Assembly (NCBI GenBank): GCA_964433715.1
Contig: CAYSSL010000010.1
Span: 1 to 17,694 of the forward strand
Source: XYD1-FULL-44-32 sp964433715
GTDB taxonomy: Bacteria; Patescibacteriota; Minisyncoccia; Phycocordibacterales; XYD1-FULL-46-19
Direction of reading: 5' to 3'
DNA length: 17,694 nt
The position numbers and the translations under genes were made by a program. This document shows, in pieces, positions 1 to 6,691 of this stretch; position 1 is the stretch's first letter, and every line of letters starts with the position of its first letter. The notes under the pieces are model-generated. The model was not told the DNA's origin. It ran no database searches and saw only the letters and a list, made by a program, of their open reading frames with translations.

Positions 1-878
1 GCGGCAATATTGTTTTGGTGGTACAGGGAGTCGGTGCAATCGCCAGCAGCCCAGATACCTTCGGTGCTAGTTTTTTGGGTTTGAGGGTCAATTTTGATAG
101 CGCCAAAATCATTGGTCTCTAAAATATTTTTAGCAAAAGCGGTATTGGGGACAAAACCAATCTCCACAAAAATACCAGTAACCGGCAATTCTTTGGTTTC
201 GCCACTGTTTTTATCTTTATAAACCAGACCGGTGACAAATTTATCACCTTTTACTTCAACAATTTCGGTATTTAAAATAGCGGTCATTTTAGGGTGAGAC
301 AAAACTTTGTCCACGGTAATTTTATCGGCTTTAAATTCATTATTTTTGTGCAAAAGAGTGACAGATTTGCAGTAGGCAAGTAATTGGGCCGCTGATTCAA
401 AACCAGCATTACCACCACCAATCACCACTACATCTTGGTCAACAAATAAAGGCCCGTCACAAGAGGCGCAGTAGGTGAGACCTTTTTGGTCAAATTCTAC
501 TGCCCCCGGAACTGCTAATTTTCGTCTAATCGAGCCGGCGGTAATAATCACCGCTTGGCCTTCATATTTAGACCCATCCTCGGTATCAATGGAAAAAACA
601 TCACCGACTTGGCTCAAGTTTGTCACTCTACCGGCTTGGCCGGTTTTAATAACACATTCGTCGCTTTCGTAAGAGCGCAAATGGTCTTCTAGAGATTTAG
701 CTAAATCTAGGCCAGAAATAGACTTGGTACCAATCCAATTGTGGATGTCGGGCGAAACACTAGATTGGCCACCAAAGTCGCCGGTTAGAATAAGGGTTTT
801 TAGTTTTTTGCGGGCTGAATAAACGCCAGCGGCTACGCCGGCTGGACCCCCGCCAATAATAATAAGGTCGTAAGTCAT
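1..878 (-). CDS. trxB: Thioredoxin reductase-like flavoprotein, AhpF-type (3' end cut by window)
   Basis: Cytoplasmic FAD/NAD(P)-dependent disulfide reductase, expected to pass electrons from a nicotinamide cofactor through FAD to a thioredoxin or similar partner. I translated it from ATG at 878; about 292 residues are visible, and the C-terminal end is outside the window. Seen in order: FAD-binding GGGPAG near residues 9-14, GGQ near 36-38, redox-active CASC at 137-140 followed by DGPLF, nucleotide-binding GGGNAG at 154-159, and a second FAD motif, AAGDC, near the end. Where NADPH-dependent thioredoxin reductases carry HRRDxFRA, this protein reads HKNNEFKAD. Several segments (DGPLF, GIFVEIGFVPNT) resemble the reductase domain of AhpF, which uses NADH. 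The peroxiredoxin-partner N-terminal domain of true AhpF is absent. The gene follows ftsZ but is separated from it by a terminator and has its own -10 box. The family is secure; cofactor and partner are inferred. Confidence 0.88.
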   Translation of the reverse strand, partial: MTYDLIIIGGGPAGVAAGVYSARKKLKTLILTGDFGGQSSVSPDIHNWIGTKSISGLDLAKSLEDHLRSYESDECVIKTGQAGRVTNLSQVGDVFSIDTEDGSKYEGQAVIITAGSIRRKLAVPGAVEFDQKGLTYCASCDGPLFVDQDVVVIGGGNAGFESAAQLLAYCKSVTLLHKNNEFKADKITVDKVLSHPKMTAILNTEIVEVKGDKFVTGLVYKDKNSGETKELPVTGIFVEIGFVPNTAFAKNILETNDFGAIKIDPQTQKTSTEGIWAAGDCTDSLYHQNNIA

Positions 879-905
879 AAAATAATTTGGCAATTAAGTC
901 GACTA

Positions 906-911
906 ATTATA
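906..911 (-). promoter_or_regulatory. -10 box for the thioredoxin reductase gene
   Basis: The minus strand reads TATAAT here, 27 bases before the ATG at 878, implying a short leader of about 20 bases. The -35 region is poor (TTTTTG at a 17-base spacing) and lies inside the right half of the preceding ftsZ terminator hairpin. Only the -10 is convincing. Confidence 0.45.
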
Positions 912-925
912 CACGAAAGAAACCA

Positions 926-964
926 AACCAAAAACTTCCCACTGAGCGTGGGGAGTTTTTGGTT
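926..964 (-). terminator. Hairpin terminator after ftsZ
   Basis: An inverted repeat lies two bases past the ftsZ stop codon. Arms 926-942 and 948-964 pair over 17 positions with one mismatch around a five-base loop. The outer 11 pairs (AACCAAAAACT on the minus strand) are perfect. The T-run is part of the stem rather than after it, so strength is uncertain. It separates ftsZ from the reductase gene. Confidence 0.6.
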
Positions 965-966
965 GT

Positions 967-2145
967 TTATTTTTTATCCTTGTTGTTTCGGCGGAGAAAA
1001 GCTGGAATAGAGGACCAGTCATCATCGTCATCGTTTTCCGCATCAGGGTTTCCGGTGGGTTCAATTACTTGGGCGCGAGGCGGGGTTTGGCGGAGAGGCT
1101 GAGAAGGGGAAATATTGGCTGGTCGGTCTTTGTTGACCTCTTCTTTGGCGGTAGTATCAAAGCCGAATAGGCCACCTTTCTTTTTTTGTGATTCTGGAAA
1201 ACCGCAGGCAATAACCGTAACCTTGATTTCTGATTTTTTAAGTTTGTCGTCATGGATAGCGCCGAAGATAACTTTAGCATCAGGGTCTATAGACTCGGTA
1301 ATAACCTTGGCGGCTTCTTGAATTTCAAACATGGTCATATCGGACCCACCGGCAATAGTAAAGAGTACTCCCTTGGCGCCATCGACAGAGAGGTCCAGTA
1401 GAGGTGAGTTGATGGCGTTGCGGGCCGCTTCTACGGCGCGGTTTTCACCCGAGGCATTGCCGATACCCATAAGGGCCGAGCCGGCATTTTGCATAATGGC
1501 GCGAATGTCGGCAAAGTCCACGTTGATAATACCGGGAATAGTGATGATGTTGGAAATACCTTCCACAGCTTGGCGTAAAATCTCATCACACATCGCAAAG
1601 GCGTGTTCGGCGGTTGTATCTTTGGAAATAATACCTAGAAGACGGTCGTTGGGAATAACAATGACTGCATCAACCTCTTTTTGCAGTTCCATCATACCGC
1701 GTTCGGCTAAGGTCATACGATGTTTACCTTCAAAAATAAAAGGTTTGGTTACTACCGCCACCGTGAGCGCCCCTTGTTCTTTAGCGGTGCGAGCAATAAC
1801 TGGCATAGCGCCAGTACCAGTACCGCCACCAAGACCACCAGAAACAAATACCATGTCTGCTCCCTTTATAACATTTTGAATGTCCTCTAAACTTTCTTCG
1901 GCCGCTTTGCGACCGATTTCTGGATCCATGCCAGTACCTAAACCACGAGTTAGGTTTTTGCCGATATGGACTTTTTTCTGAGCCACTGAGGCGTGCAAGT
2001 GTTGAGCGTCGGTATTCATAGCAATAAACTCAACCCCTCGGACTTTGGCGTTGACCATGTGATTGACGGCATTGGTGCCGGACCCGCCGACGCCGATGAC
2101 TTTTATTCGAGCAAAAGCTTCAATTTCTGGTGAGATTTTAGGCAT
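967..2145 (-). CDS. ftsZ: Cell division protein FtsZ
   Basis: Tubulin-like GTPase that polymerises into the Z-ring at midcell and recruits the division machinery. The 392 residues cover a full-length protein. Visible: the tubulin signature GGGTGTG at 106-112 (nucleotide binding), the T7 synergy loop NVDFADI at 208-214 whose acidic residues act on the GTP of the next subunit, a variable linker at about 318-376, an acidic run DDDDD, and a C-terminal peptide WSSIPAFLRR at 377-386. In studied bacteria that peptide binds FtsA and other membrane tethers. The ATG at 2145 starts directly before the core fold. It lies downstream of ftsA, after a 99-base gap that holds a promoter candidate and an inverted repeat, so it may be transcribed both with ftsA and alone. 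A hairpin terminator follows. Identification is certain from the motifs. Confidence 0.98.
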   Translation of the reverse strand: MPKISPEIEAFARIKVIGVGGSGTNAVNHMVNAKVRGVEFIAMNTDAQHLHASVAQKKVHIGKNLTRGLGTGMDPEIGRKAAEESLEDIQNVIKGADMVFVSGGLGGGTGTGAMPVIARTAKEQGALTVAVVTKPFIFEGKHRMTLAERGMMELQKEVDAVIVIPNDRLLGIISKDTTAEHAFAMCDEILRQAVEGISNIITIPGIINVDFADIRAIMQNAGSALMGIGNASGENRAVEAARNAINSPLLDLSVDGAKGVLFTIAGGSDMTMFEIQEAAKVITESIDPDAKVIFGAIHDDKLKKSEIKVTVIACGFPESQKKKGGLFGFDTTAKEEVNKDRPANISPSQPLRQTPPRAQVIEPTGNPDAENDDDDDWSSIPAFLRRNNKDKK

Positions 2146-2172
2146 AAAAATTCAGTTATTTCGTGGAAAATA

Positions 2173-2196
2173 TAGACTCAATGGTAACAGAGTCTA
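2173..2196. repeat. Perfect 7-bp inverted repeat between ftsA and ftsZ
   Basis: TAGACTC (2173-2179) and GAGTCTA (2190-2196) are exact inverted copies separated by 10 bases. The centre holds the predicted ftsZ -10 box and the repeat reaches the likely transcription start. It has the shape of a repressor operator or a small 5'-end hairpin. No T-run follows on either strand, so it is not a terminator. Confidence 0.55.
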
Positions 2197-2208
2197 AGGA
2201 AAAAGCAA
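2181..2208 (-). promoter_or_regulatory. Candidate ftsZ promoter
   Basis: On the minus strand TTGCTT (2203-2208) and TACCAT (2181-2186) are 16 bases apart, giving a start near 2174 and a leader of about 29 bases before the ATG at 2145. Each box differs from consensus at two positions, so this is a moderate candidate. It sits in the only sizeable gap of the division cluster. Confidence 0.4.
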
Positions 2209-2244
2209 ACCGTCGTTTAAGGGCTATTTTAGCTAGTATTTACA

Positions 2245-3408
2245 CTAAGGCAAGAGCTCTTTAATCCACTTCAAAAAGTTAAAACGAGTGACACGAACAA
2301 TCTTTAAGCCAAGAGATTCTTCTACTTCGGTGTTTGCTGCAAAGAGACATAGACCATAAGCCACCGACCAAGCGGTATCTCGGATTTGATTGCGGGAGGC
2401 GGTAGACACGGTTGGAATAGATATCTTGGCAGGCAATTTGAAATATTCTTTGGCTAGACTTTCAATTTCTGATATACCAGATCCGCCACCGGTAATAATA
2501 ATACCGGCAGGCAACAGACCATTGCGACCAAGACGTTTCAAGTGATTTTCAATAAATTCAAAAATATCGGATAGGCGAGCCTCAATTATTTCATCTAATT
2601 TTTTCTGAGGCCCAGCGGGATCAATTTCTCCCATTTTCATCCGCTCCGCATCTTCCAGTGGTATTTGAAAGCCTAAAGCAATATCGTTGGTAATGTCGGT
2701 GGAGCCGATAGGAAAAACTCGGACTGATATAGGTAGCCCTTCTTCAAAAATAATAATAGAAGTTGTTTGGGAGCCGATATTGGCCAATACACAACCGGCT
2801 GTTTTTTGTAGTTTGGTCGTAAGCGCAAGCGACGCTGATAGAGGGGCAGCGACAATATCGTCTACTCGGACACCAGCCGTTTCGGCGGCCGAAACCAAGT
2901 CGCGGAGGTGGTTGGAGGCATAGGTAATAAATAAAACCTGCGCTTCTAGTTTGGAACCCTTTAAGCCTTCGGGTCGGCCAGTAATTTTCTTACCATCTAG
3001 CTTGTAAGCAATGGGAATGCGGTGAATGATTGATTTGTTGGCATTGTCCGGTAGTCCAGTTTCGCTTGCTTCCACTGCTCGATTGATATCGTTGTCGTTT
3101 ATTTCCGAATCAGCTCGAGAAACAATAACTCCTCCCTCAATAATTTTAGATTCCAAAGTGGTGCCACCAATGGCGAGGATAACATTTTTTATTTTAGTAC
3201 CAGCGACACGTTCGGCCTCCATTAAGGCTTCGCGAATACTTTCCACCACTTCTTCAAACTGTAAAACATAGCCACGTCTTAATCCGCGAGAATTTTTTTT
3301 GACCAAGGCAATAACCTGAGGAACAGAGCTCCCATTTTTATATTCGCATACGACGATGCGTATACTCGCAGTGCCGATATCAAGACCGGTGACGATGTTT
3401 CTGGTCAT
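2245..3408 (-). CDS. ftsA: Cell division protein FtsA
   Basis: Actin-fold ATPase that anchors FtsZ filaments to the membrane. It has 387 residues from ATG at 3408; a TTG one codon upstream is also in frame but less likely. Visible: phosphate-1 loop GLDIGTASIR at 8-17, AIGG at 79-82, the FtsA-type 1C subdomain region around 85-165, the phosphate-2 region ANIGSQTTS at 209-217, the later GGGSG adenosine-site motif at 307-311, and a C-terminal stretch FNFLKWIKELLP that fits the amphipathic membrane-targeting helix of the family. An Asp usual at the start of phosphate 2 (as in E. coli VDIGGGT) is Asn210 here. The start overlaps the end of ybeY by 29 bases, which suggests translational coupling, and ftsZ follows. 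Identity is secure from motifs and context. Confidence 0.95.
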   Translation of the reverse strand: MTRNIVTGLDIGTASIRIVVCEYKNGSSVPQVIALVKKNSRGLRRGYVLQFEEVVESIREALMEAERVAGTKIKNVILAIGGTTLESKIIEGGVIVSRADSEINDNDINRAVEASETGLPDNANKSIIHRIPIAYKLDGKKITGRPEGLKGSKLEAQVLFITYASNHLRDLVSAAETAGVRVDDIVAAPLSASLALTTKLQKTAGCVLANIGSQTTSIIIFEEGLPISVRVFPIGSTDITNDIALGFQIPLEDAERMKMGEIDPAGPQKKLDEIIEARLSDIFEFIENHLKRLGRNGLLPAGIIITGGGSGISEIESLAKEYFKLPAKISIPTVSTASRNQIRDTAWSVAYGLCLFAANTEVEESLGLKIVRVTRFNFLKWIKELLP

Positions 3409-3781
3409 CAAGATGAAAGCGCTGCATTAAAGAACGCTCCTTGATATCCATTGTACTACCATGCGTATATCCTTTCAAATGAAGGGTTCCGTGGATAAAG
3501 AGATATCCGACATGTTGGGTAAAAGAATGACCAAATTTTTTGTGCTCACGTTTGGTTCGAGCGAGGTTAATAAAAATTTCACCTTCTTTTTTATCTAAAG
3601 GAAAAGATAAAACGTTGGGGGTATAAGTTTTTCCTCTTTGCTCTTCGTTGATTCGTTTGGCTCTCTTGTCGCCAACAAAAACTAAACTCAGGTTGTAGTG
3701 TGAACCGAGGGTGGTAAGGGCGATATCCGAAAAAGGCAGTCGCGGTAGCGTCTGCCTAGTGGTGTTAGCGATAGAAACCAT
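3380..3781 (-). CDS. ybeY: Endoribonuclease YbeY (16S rRNA 3'-end maturation)
   Basis: Zinc-dependent single-strand RNase; in studied bacteria YbeY takes part in 16S rRNA 3' processing and 70S quality control in the cytoplasm. The 133 residues contain the metal signature HGTLHLKGYTH, with His97, His101 and His107 as the three ligands, plus the upstream family motif NVLSFP at 56-61 followed by GEIFIN. The family usually reads D where N56 stands (PTDVLSFP) and GYDH where this protein has GYTH; the three His are intact. It is a little short compared with the common 150-odd residues. Its ATG lies inside the end of the bS21-like gene (17-base overlap) and its own end overlaps ftsA, so the three genes form a tight translational unit. 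A weak AAAGG lies six bases before the ATG. Confidence 0.93.
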   Translation of the reverse strand: MVSIANTTRQTLPRLPFSDIALTTLGSHYNLSLVFVGDKRAKRINEEQRGKTYTPNVLSFPLDKKEGEIFINLARTKREHKKFGHSFTQHVGYLFIHGTLHLKGYTHGSTMDIKERSLMQRFHLDDQKHRHRS

Positions 3782-4001
3782 CTCTGACCTTTCCTTGCTT
3801 TTTAAGTTCTTGGAGCTTTTGGAATTTGGTAATTCGCTTTAGCTTATCCTGTTTTTTCTTGAGGGCTGATTTAGCGCGAGTGGCATAGCGGATGGAGCGG
3901 ACCAACTGAAGATGGCCCAGACCTTTGACCCGCTTAGAAAAACGCCGCAATAGGCTGGCATTAGACTCGCTGGCACTCTTTTCTACGTCGATAATAATCA
4001 T
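3765..4001 (-). CDS. rpsU: bS21-like small ribosomal subunit protein
   Basis: A 78-residue, strongly basic protein that I read as a divergent ribosomal protein S21, a late-binding protein near the mRNA exit region of the 30S subunit. Support: the N-terminal beta-strand-like IIIDVEK, then SNASLLRRFSKRVKG at about 13-27, which matches the S21 pattern of a short strand followed by LLRRFKRxV, and a long Lys/Arg-rich helical tail. No other domain is visible. I chose ATG at 4001 over an in-frame GTG at 4022, because the GTG lies beside the -10 box of a good promoter candidate and would be upstream of its transcripts. The gene overlaps ybeY by 17 bases; a ribosomal protein beside a 16S rRNA maturation factor is a sensible pairing. 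The family call is probable, not certain, because S21 is short and low in complexity. Confidence 0.75.
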   Translation of the reverse strand: MIIIDVEKSASESNASLLRRFSKRVKGLGHLQLVRSIRYATRAKSALKKKQDKLKRITKFQKLQELKKQGKVRDGFYR

Positions 4002-4012
4002 ATGTGGTGATG

Positions 4013-4041
4013 AGTTTAGCACGGCTTAGGAATAAGCGCAA
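4013..4041 (-). promoter_or_regulatory. Candidate internal promoter before the bS21-like gene
   Basis: On the minus strand TTGCGC (4036-4041) and TAAACT (4013-4018) are 17 bases apart, and TGC directly before the -10 makes it an extended type. The predicted start is near 4005, so the message would begin only about four bases before the ATG at 4001. It would uncouple bS21-ybeY-ftsA from the upstream lepB-hisS transcript. Confidence 0.5.
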
Positions 4042-4049
4042 GATTGGGA

Positions 4050-5351
4050 TTACTTGATTTTCTTTAGGTATTCAGCCAGCTTGGCTATCTTAATAGTATC
4101 TTGGCTCCTCGTGTCCATGTTGCGCACAATGACCGTACCTTCTAGGGCTTCTTTTTGTCCTAGAATGAGGGCATACTGAACGCCTATTTTTTCGGCATTA
4201 CCAAGTTGGGCCGATAGGGAATCTTTGGTTAAAGATTGGGCAATAGGGATTTTGGCTTTGCGTAGGATCTCAATAATTTCAAAACATTTTTGTTTGGCAT
4301 CAAAAGACAACTGAATGAAAAACATTTTTGGTTTTTTGATAATCCGAGGCATTGGGCGGTTGTAACCGGCGCTTTCAATAACGCGGTCAACCCCAATAGC
4401 CATACCCATACCCGCCACATCTTTCTTACCCGACATAATTTTCCCTAAGTAGTCATAGCGACCACCGCCAGCGACCGACAGGGGAGCTTCACCATTTTCG
4501 GTTTCGGCAATAATTTCAAAAACAGTATGAGAATAATAGTCTAAGCCGCGAACTAGGGTGCTAGAAATTGTGTAATTTATACCCATAGAGTCTAAATATT
4601 CTAGAACCTCTTTGAAGTGAGCTTTGCTATCTGGTGAAAGATAGGCAACAGTTTCTGGTGCCTCCTCTTTAATAGGGGTACATTTAGGGTTTTTGCAATC
4701 AAGAACTCGGAGCGGATTGTTTTTCAGTCTTTCGCGACAGTCGGCGCAAATCGATTTAATGTGTTTTTTGTAATAAGACAATAATTCTTTTTTGTAGGCA
4801 GTTTGTGATTCACGATCGCCGATAGAATTGATTAAGACGGTGTGATTTTTCAGACCCACATCCGATAAAATAAGAGAAGCAATTTTAATAACCGTGGCGT
4901 CGGCAATACTCTTTTTAGAGCCGATTATTTCCAAACCAAATTGTCGTAGCTCGCGGTAGCGACCACGCTGGGGATTGTCGTGGCGGAAAAAGGGGCCATG
5001 ATAGTAGAGCATTACTGGCTGGGGTCTAGTTTGCATACCGTGCTCAAAATAGGATCGCATCACCGCGGCTGTTCCTTCGGGACGAAGAGCTAGACGGTCG
5101 CCACCGCGAGTTTTGAGGGTATACATTTCCTTGTCGACAATATCGGTACCATCGCCAACCCCGCGCAAAAAGACATTTTCCTTCTCCATGATTGGTGTTT
5201 CGATGGGTAGAAAACCGTAATATAAAGCAATTTCGGCGGCTTTTTCAAAAAAACCTTGATAGGTAATAACTTCTTCACCAATAAGATCCCGCATTCCCTT
5301 TGGACTTTGTAGTTCTTCCTTACTTCCTTCGCCAGATTTTTTAGTAGGCAT
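4050..5351 (-). CDS. hisS: Histidyl-tRNA synthetase
   Basis: Class II aminoacyl-tRNA synthetase that charges tRNA-His in the cytoplasm. It has 433 residues, the normal length. Seen in order: SPKGMRDL at 16-23, which opens the catalytic domain; motif 2 starting FRHDNPQRGRYRE at 122-134 with the ATP-binding arginines; Cys-containing CADC...LDCK at 202-220, common in bacterial HisRS; the histidine-specific LVRGLDYYS at 267-275; AGGGRYD at 294-300; motif 3 GMGMAIGVDRV at 314-324; and an alpha/beta anticodon-binding domain from about 342 to the end. ATG at 5351 gives a short, charged N-terminal extension of about 15 residues. It begins 17 bases after the lepB stop, so both are probably on one message. 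Confidence 0.97.
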   Translation of the reverse strand: MPTKKSGEGSKEELQSPKGMRDLIGEEVITYQGFFEKAAEIALYYGFLPIETPIMEKENVFLRGVGDGTDIVDKEMYTLKTRGGDRLALRPEGTAAVMRSYFEHGMQTRPQPVMLYYHGPFFRHDNPQRGRYRELRQFGLEIIGSKKSIADATVIKIASLILSDVGLKNHTVLINSIGDRESQTAYKKELLSYYKKHIKSICADCRERLKNNPLRVLDCKNPKCTPIKEEAPETVAYLSPDSKAHFKEVLEYLDSMGINYTISSTLVRGLDYYSHTVFEIIAETENGEAPLSVAGGGRYDYLGKIMSGKKDVAGMGMAIGVDRVIESAGYNRPMPRIIKKPKMFFIQLSFDAKQKCFEIIEILRKAKIPIAQSLTKDSLSAQLGNAEKIGVQYALILGQKEALEGTVIVRNMDTRSQDTIKIAKLAEYLKKIK

Positions 5352-5368
5352 ATTATTTAAGTTGATGA

Positions 5369-5932
5369 TTATTTTTGATTAAGGGAATCACGGTAGTCGC
5401 CCGGTAAAATGTCGGCTTCGGTAATAGGAAATAGACGAATACCGACTCGTCCTTTAATGTGGTCATCGGTTACGGGTCCCCACGAGCGAGAATCGAGACT
5501 TTGGTTGCGATTGTCACCCATTACAAAATATTCTTGGTCGGACAAGGTAATAGTGGTCGGTAGATAAGAAATATTATCAGACAGATAAGGTTCATCTAGG
5601 GTTTCTGAGCCACCACTTTTGGTTGAGATGGTAATACTGTTGGGGCTGATGTTTATTGTTTCTCCCGGTAAACCAATTACTCGTTTAATAAAAAATTTAG
5701 ATGGATCTTTTGGATAACGGAAAACTACCACTTCACCTCTCTCTGGAGTACGAAAATGATAAGAGAATTCATCGATAATTAAGTATTCGCCATTTTCAAA
5801 GGTAGGATCCATGGATACGCCAGAGACGATAAAAGGCTGGGCGACATAGGCTCGTATTGGAACGACTATAATAAGAGTAATTAGGGCAAAACGGACGATG
5901 TCAAAGACGGTTTGTTTATTGTCTGGGGGCAT
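5369..5932 (-). CDS. lepB: Signal peptidase I
   Basis: Membrane serine protease that removes signal peptides from exported proteins on the outer face of the cytoplasmic membrane. The 187 residues give one N-terminal membrane helix (about 10-29), then the family boxes: SGVSMDPTF with catalytic Ser40, RGEVVVFRYP at 65-74, FIKRVIGLPG with the general base Lys83, and MGDNRNQSLDSRSWGPV in the C-terminal half. The single anchor and compact length match the short Gram-positive type rather than the E. coli type. The many predicted signal peptides in the pilin-like genes of this window would be natural substrates. A good divergent promoter lies upstream; no Shine-Dalgarno is visible before ATG 5932. 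Confidence 0.97.
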   Translation of the reverse strand: MPPDNKQTVFDIVRFALITLIIVVPIRAYVAQPFIVSGVSMDPTFENGEYLIIDEFSYHFRTPERGEVVVFRYPKDPSKFFIKRVIGLPGETINISPNSITISTKSGGSETLDEPYLSDNISYLPTTITLSDQEYFVMGDNRNQSLDSRSWGPVTDDHIKGRVGIRLFPITEADILPGDYRDSLNQK

Positions 5933-5965
5933 GAAAATAGCTAGTATTTGCTTAATATTTTTCCA

Positions 5966-5994
5966 ATTATACTATAAACTTTATTTTGACGCAA
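5966..5994 (-). promoter_or_regulatory. lepB-hisS promoter
   Basis: On the minus strand TTGCGT (5989-5994) and a perfect TATAAT (5966-5971) are 17 bases apart. The predicted start is near 5959, leaving a leader of about 27 bases before lepB. Its -35 box overlaps the -35 box of the opposite pth promoter by three bases. Confidence 0.75.
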
Positions 5995-6015
5995 GGTAAT
6001 AAAAAGTGGTATAGT
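5986..6015 (+). promoter_or_regulatory. pth promoter giving a leaderless message
   Basis: TTGACG (5986-5991) and TATAGT (6010-6015) are 18 bases apart. Transcription would start six to nine bases past the -10, at about 6022-6024, which is the ATG of pth itself. No ribosome-binding site could fit, so translation would begin on a leaderless mRNA. Confidence 0.7.
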
Positions 6016-6023
6016 GATAATAA

Positions 6024-6638
6024 ATGAGCTGGCTAAAAAATATCTTTAGTAAACAAGCGTCTGAACCTAATAATAAACCGGTGGTGGTTGTTGGTTTGGG
6101 TAATCCGGGGTCGGAGTACAACAAAACACGTCATAATGTTGGCCGAGAAATAGTGCGCAGGTTTGGCATTGCTTCTTTCTCTACTAATGATTGGAGTTTT
6201 TCGCGCAAGTTAAATGCTTTGACTGTAGATGGGTTCGCCTATGGCTACCATTTGTATTTGATGTTGCCCGAAACTTTTATGAATTTGTCTGGTCGGAGTG
6301 TAAAAAGTTTGGTGCGACAGTTGGCTGTGCCAGAAATTATAGTTGTTCATGATGATTTGGATTTACCGATCGGTGAAATTAAAATTTCTTTTGGCAGGAG
6401 TGCCGGTGGTCATAAAGGGGTAGATTCAATCATAAAAGAATTGGGAACGTCTGATTTTGCCCGAGTGCGGGTTGGTATTGGGCGACCCGTTGTATCGGGT
6501 TCAGATTATGTCTTAGCCAAATTTTCTCCAGCTGAAACTTTGCTTATGGAAGAAACTTATCAGAAAGCCGGTTTAGTTTTAGAAGCTATTATCACCACCG
6601 GTTGTGAGCGGGCTATGAATGAGTTTAATAAAAAATAA
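6024..6638 (+). CDS. pth: Peptidyl-tRNA hydrolase
   Basis: Cytoplasmic esterase that frees tRNA from peptidyl-tRNA that has dropped off ribosomes. It has 204 residues. Visible: GLGNPG at 24-29 with Asn27, TRHNVG at 35-40 with catalytic His37, PETFMNLSG at 82-90 with Asn87, and VVHDDLDLP at 107-115 with Asp110, all matching the catalytic and substrate residues of the E. coli enzyme. The segment equivalent to GGHNG reads GGHKG, so the conserved Asn114 of E. coli is Lys131 here. About 18 residues precede the usual family start; the only promoter seen places the transcript start on this ATG, which supports the long form. A perfect palindromic terminator follows. Confidence 0.96.
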   Translation: MSWLKNIFSKQASEPNNKPVVVVGLGNPGSEYNKTRHNVGREIVRRFGIASFSTNDWSFSRKLNALTVDGFAYGYHLYLMLPETFMNLSGRSVKSLVRQLAVPEIIVVHDDLDLPIGEIKISFGRSAGGHKGVDSIIKELGTSDFARVRVGIGRPVVSGSDYVLAKFSPAETLLMEETYQKAGLVLEAIITTGCERAMNEFNKK

Positions 6639-6686
6639 GAACAAAAAAACCGAGCGGCCCTAGGGCCGCTCGGTTTTTTATTGTTC
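6639..6686. terminator. Bidirectional terminator between pth and rpsA
   Basis: Perfect 18-bp arms (6644-6661 and 6662-6679) centred on CCTAGG, with a GC-rich core CCGAGCGGCCC flanked by A6 on the left and T6 on the right. An outer GAACA/TGTTC pair (6639-6643, 6682-6686) adds to it after a two-base bulge. It lies directly between the stop codons of two convergent genes and would work on both strands. Confidence 0.92.
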
Positions 6687-6691
6687 TTTTA

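Noticed and set aside
1331..1879. Open frame of 182 codons on the plus strand
   Set aside because: It is fully antisense to ftsZ, whose motifs are unmistakable; the frame is a codon-bias shadow with no recognisable domain.
4002..4022. GTG start at 4022 for the bS21-like gene
   Set aside because: It lies beside the -10 box of the likely promoter, upstream of its transcripts, and adds residues the family does not need.
2230..5949. The 12-mer TAGCTAGTATTT occurs at 2230-2241 and 5938-5949, both outside genes
   Set aside because: In 17.7 kb several repeated 12-mers are expected by chance, and the flanks do not match.
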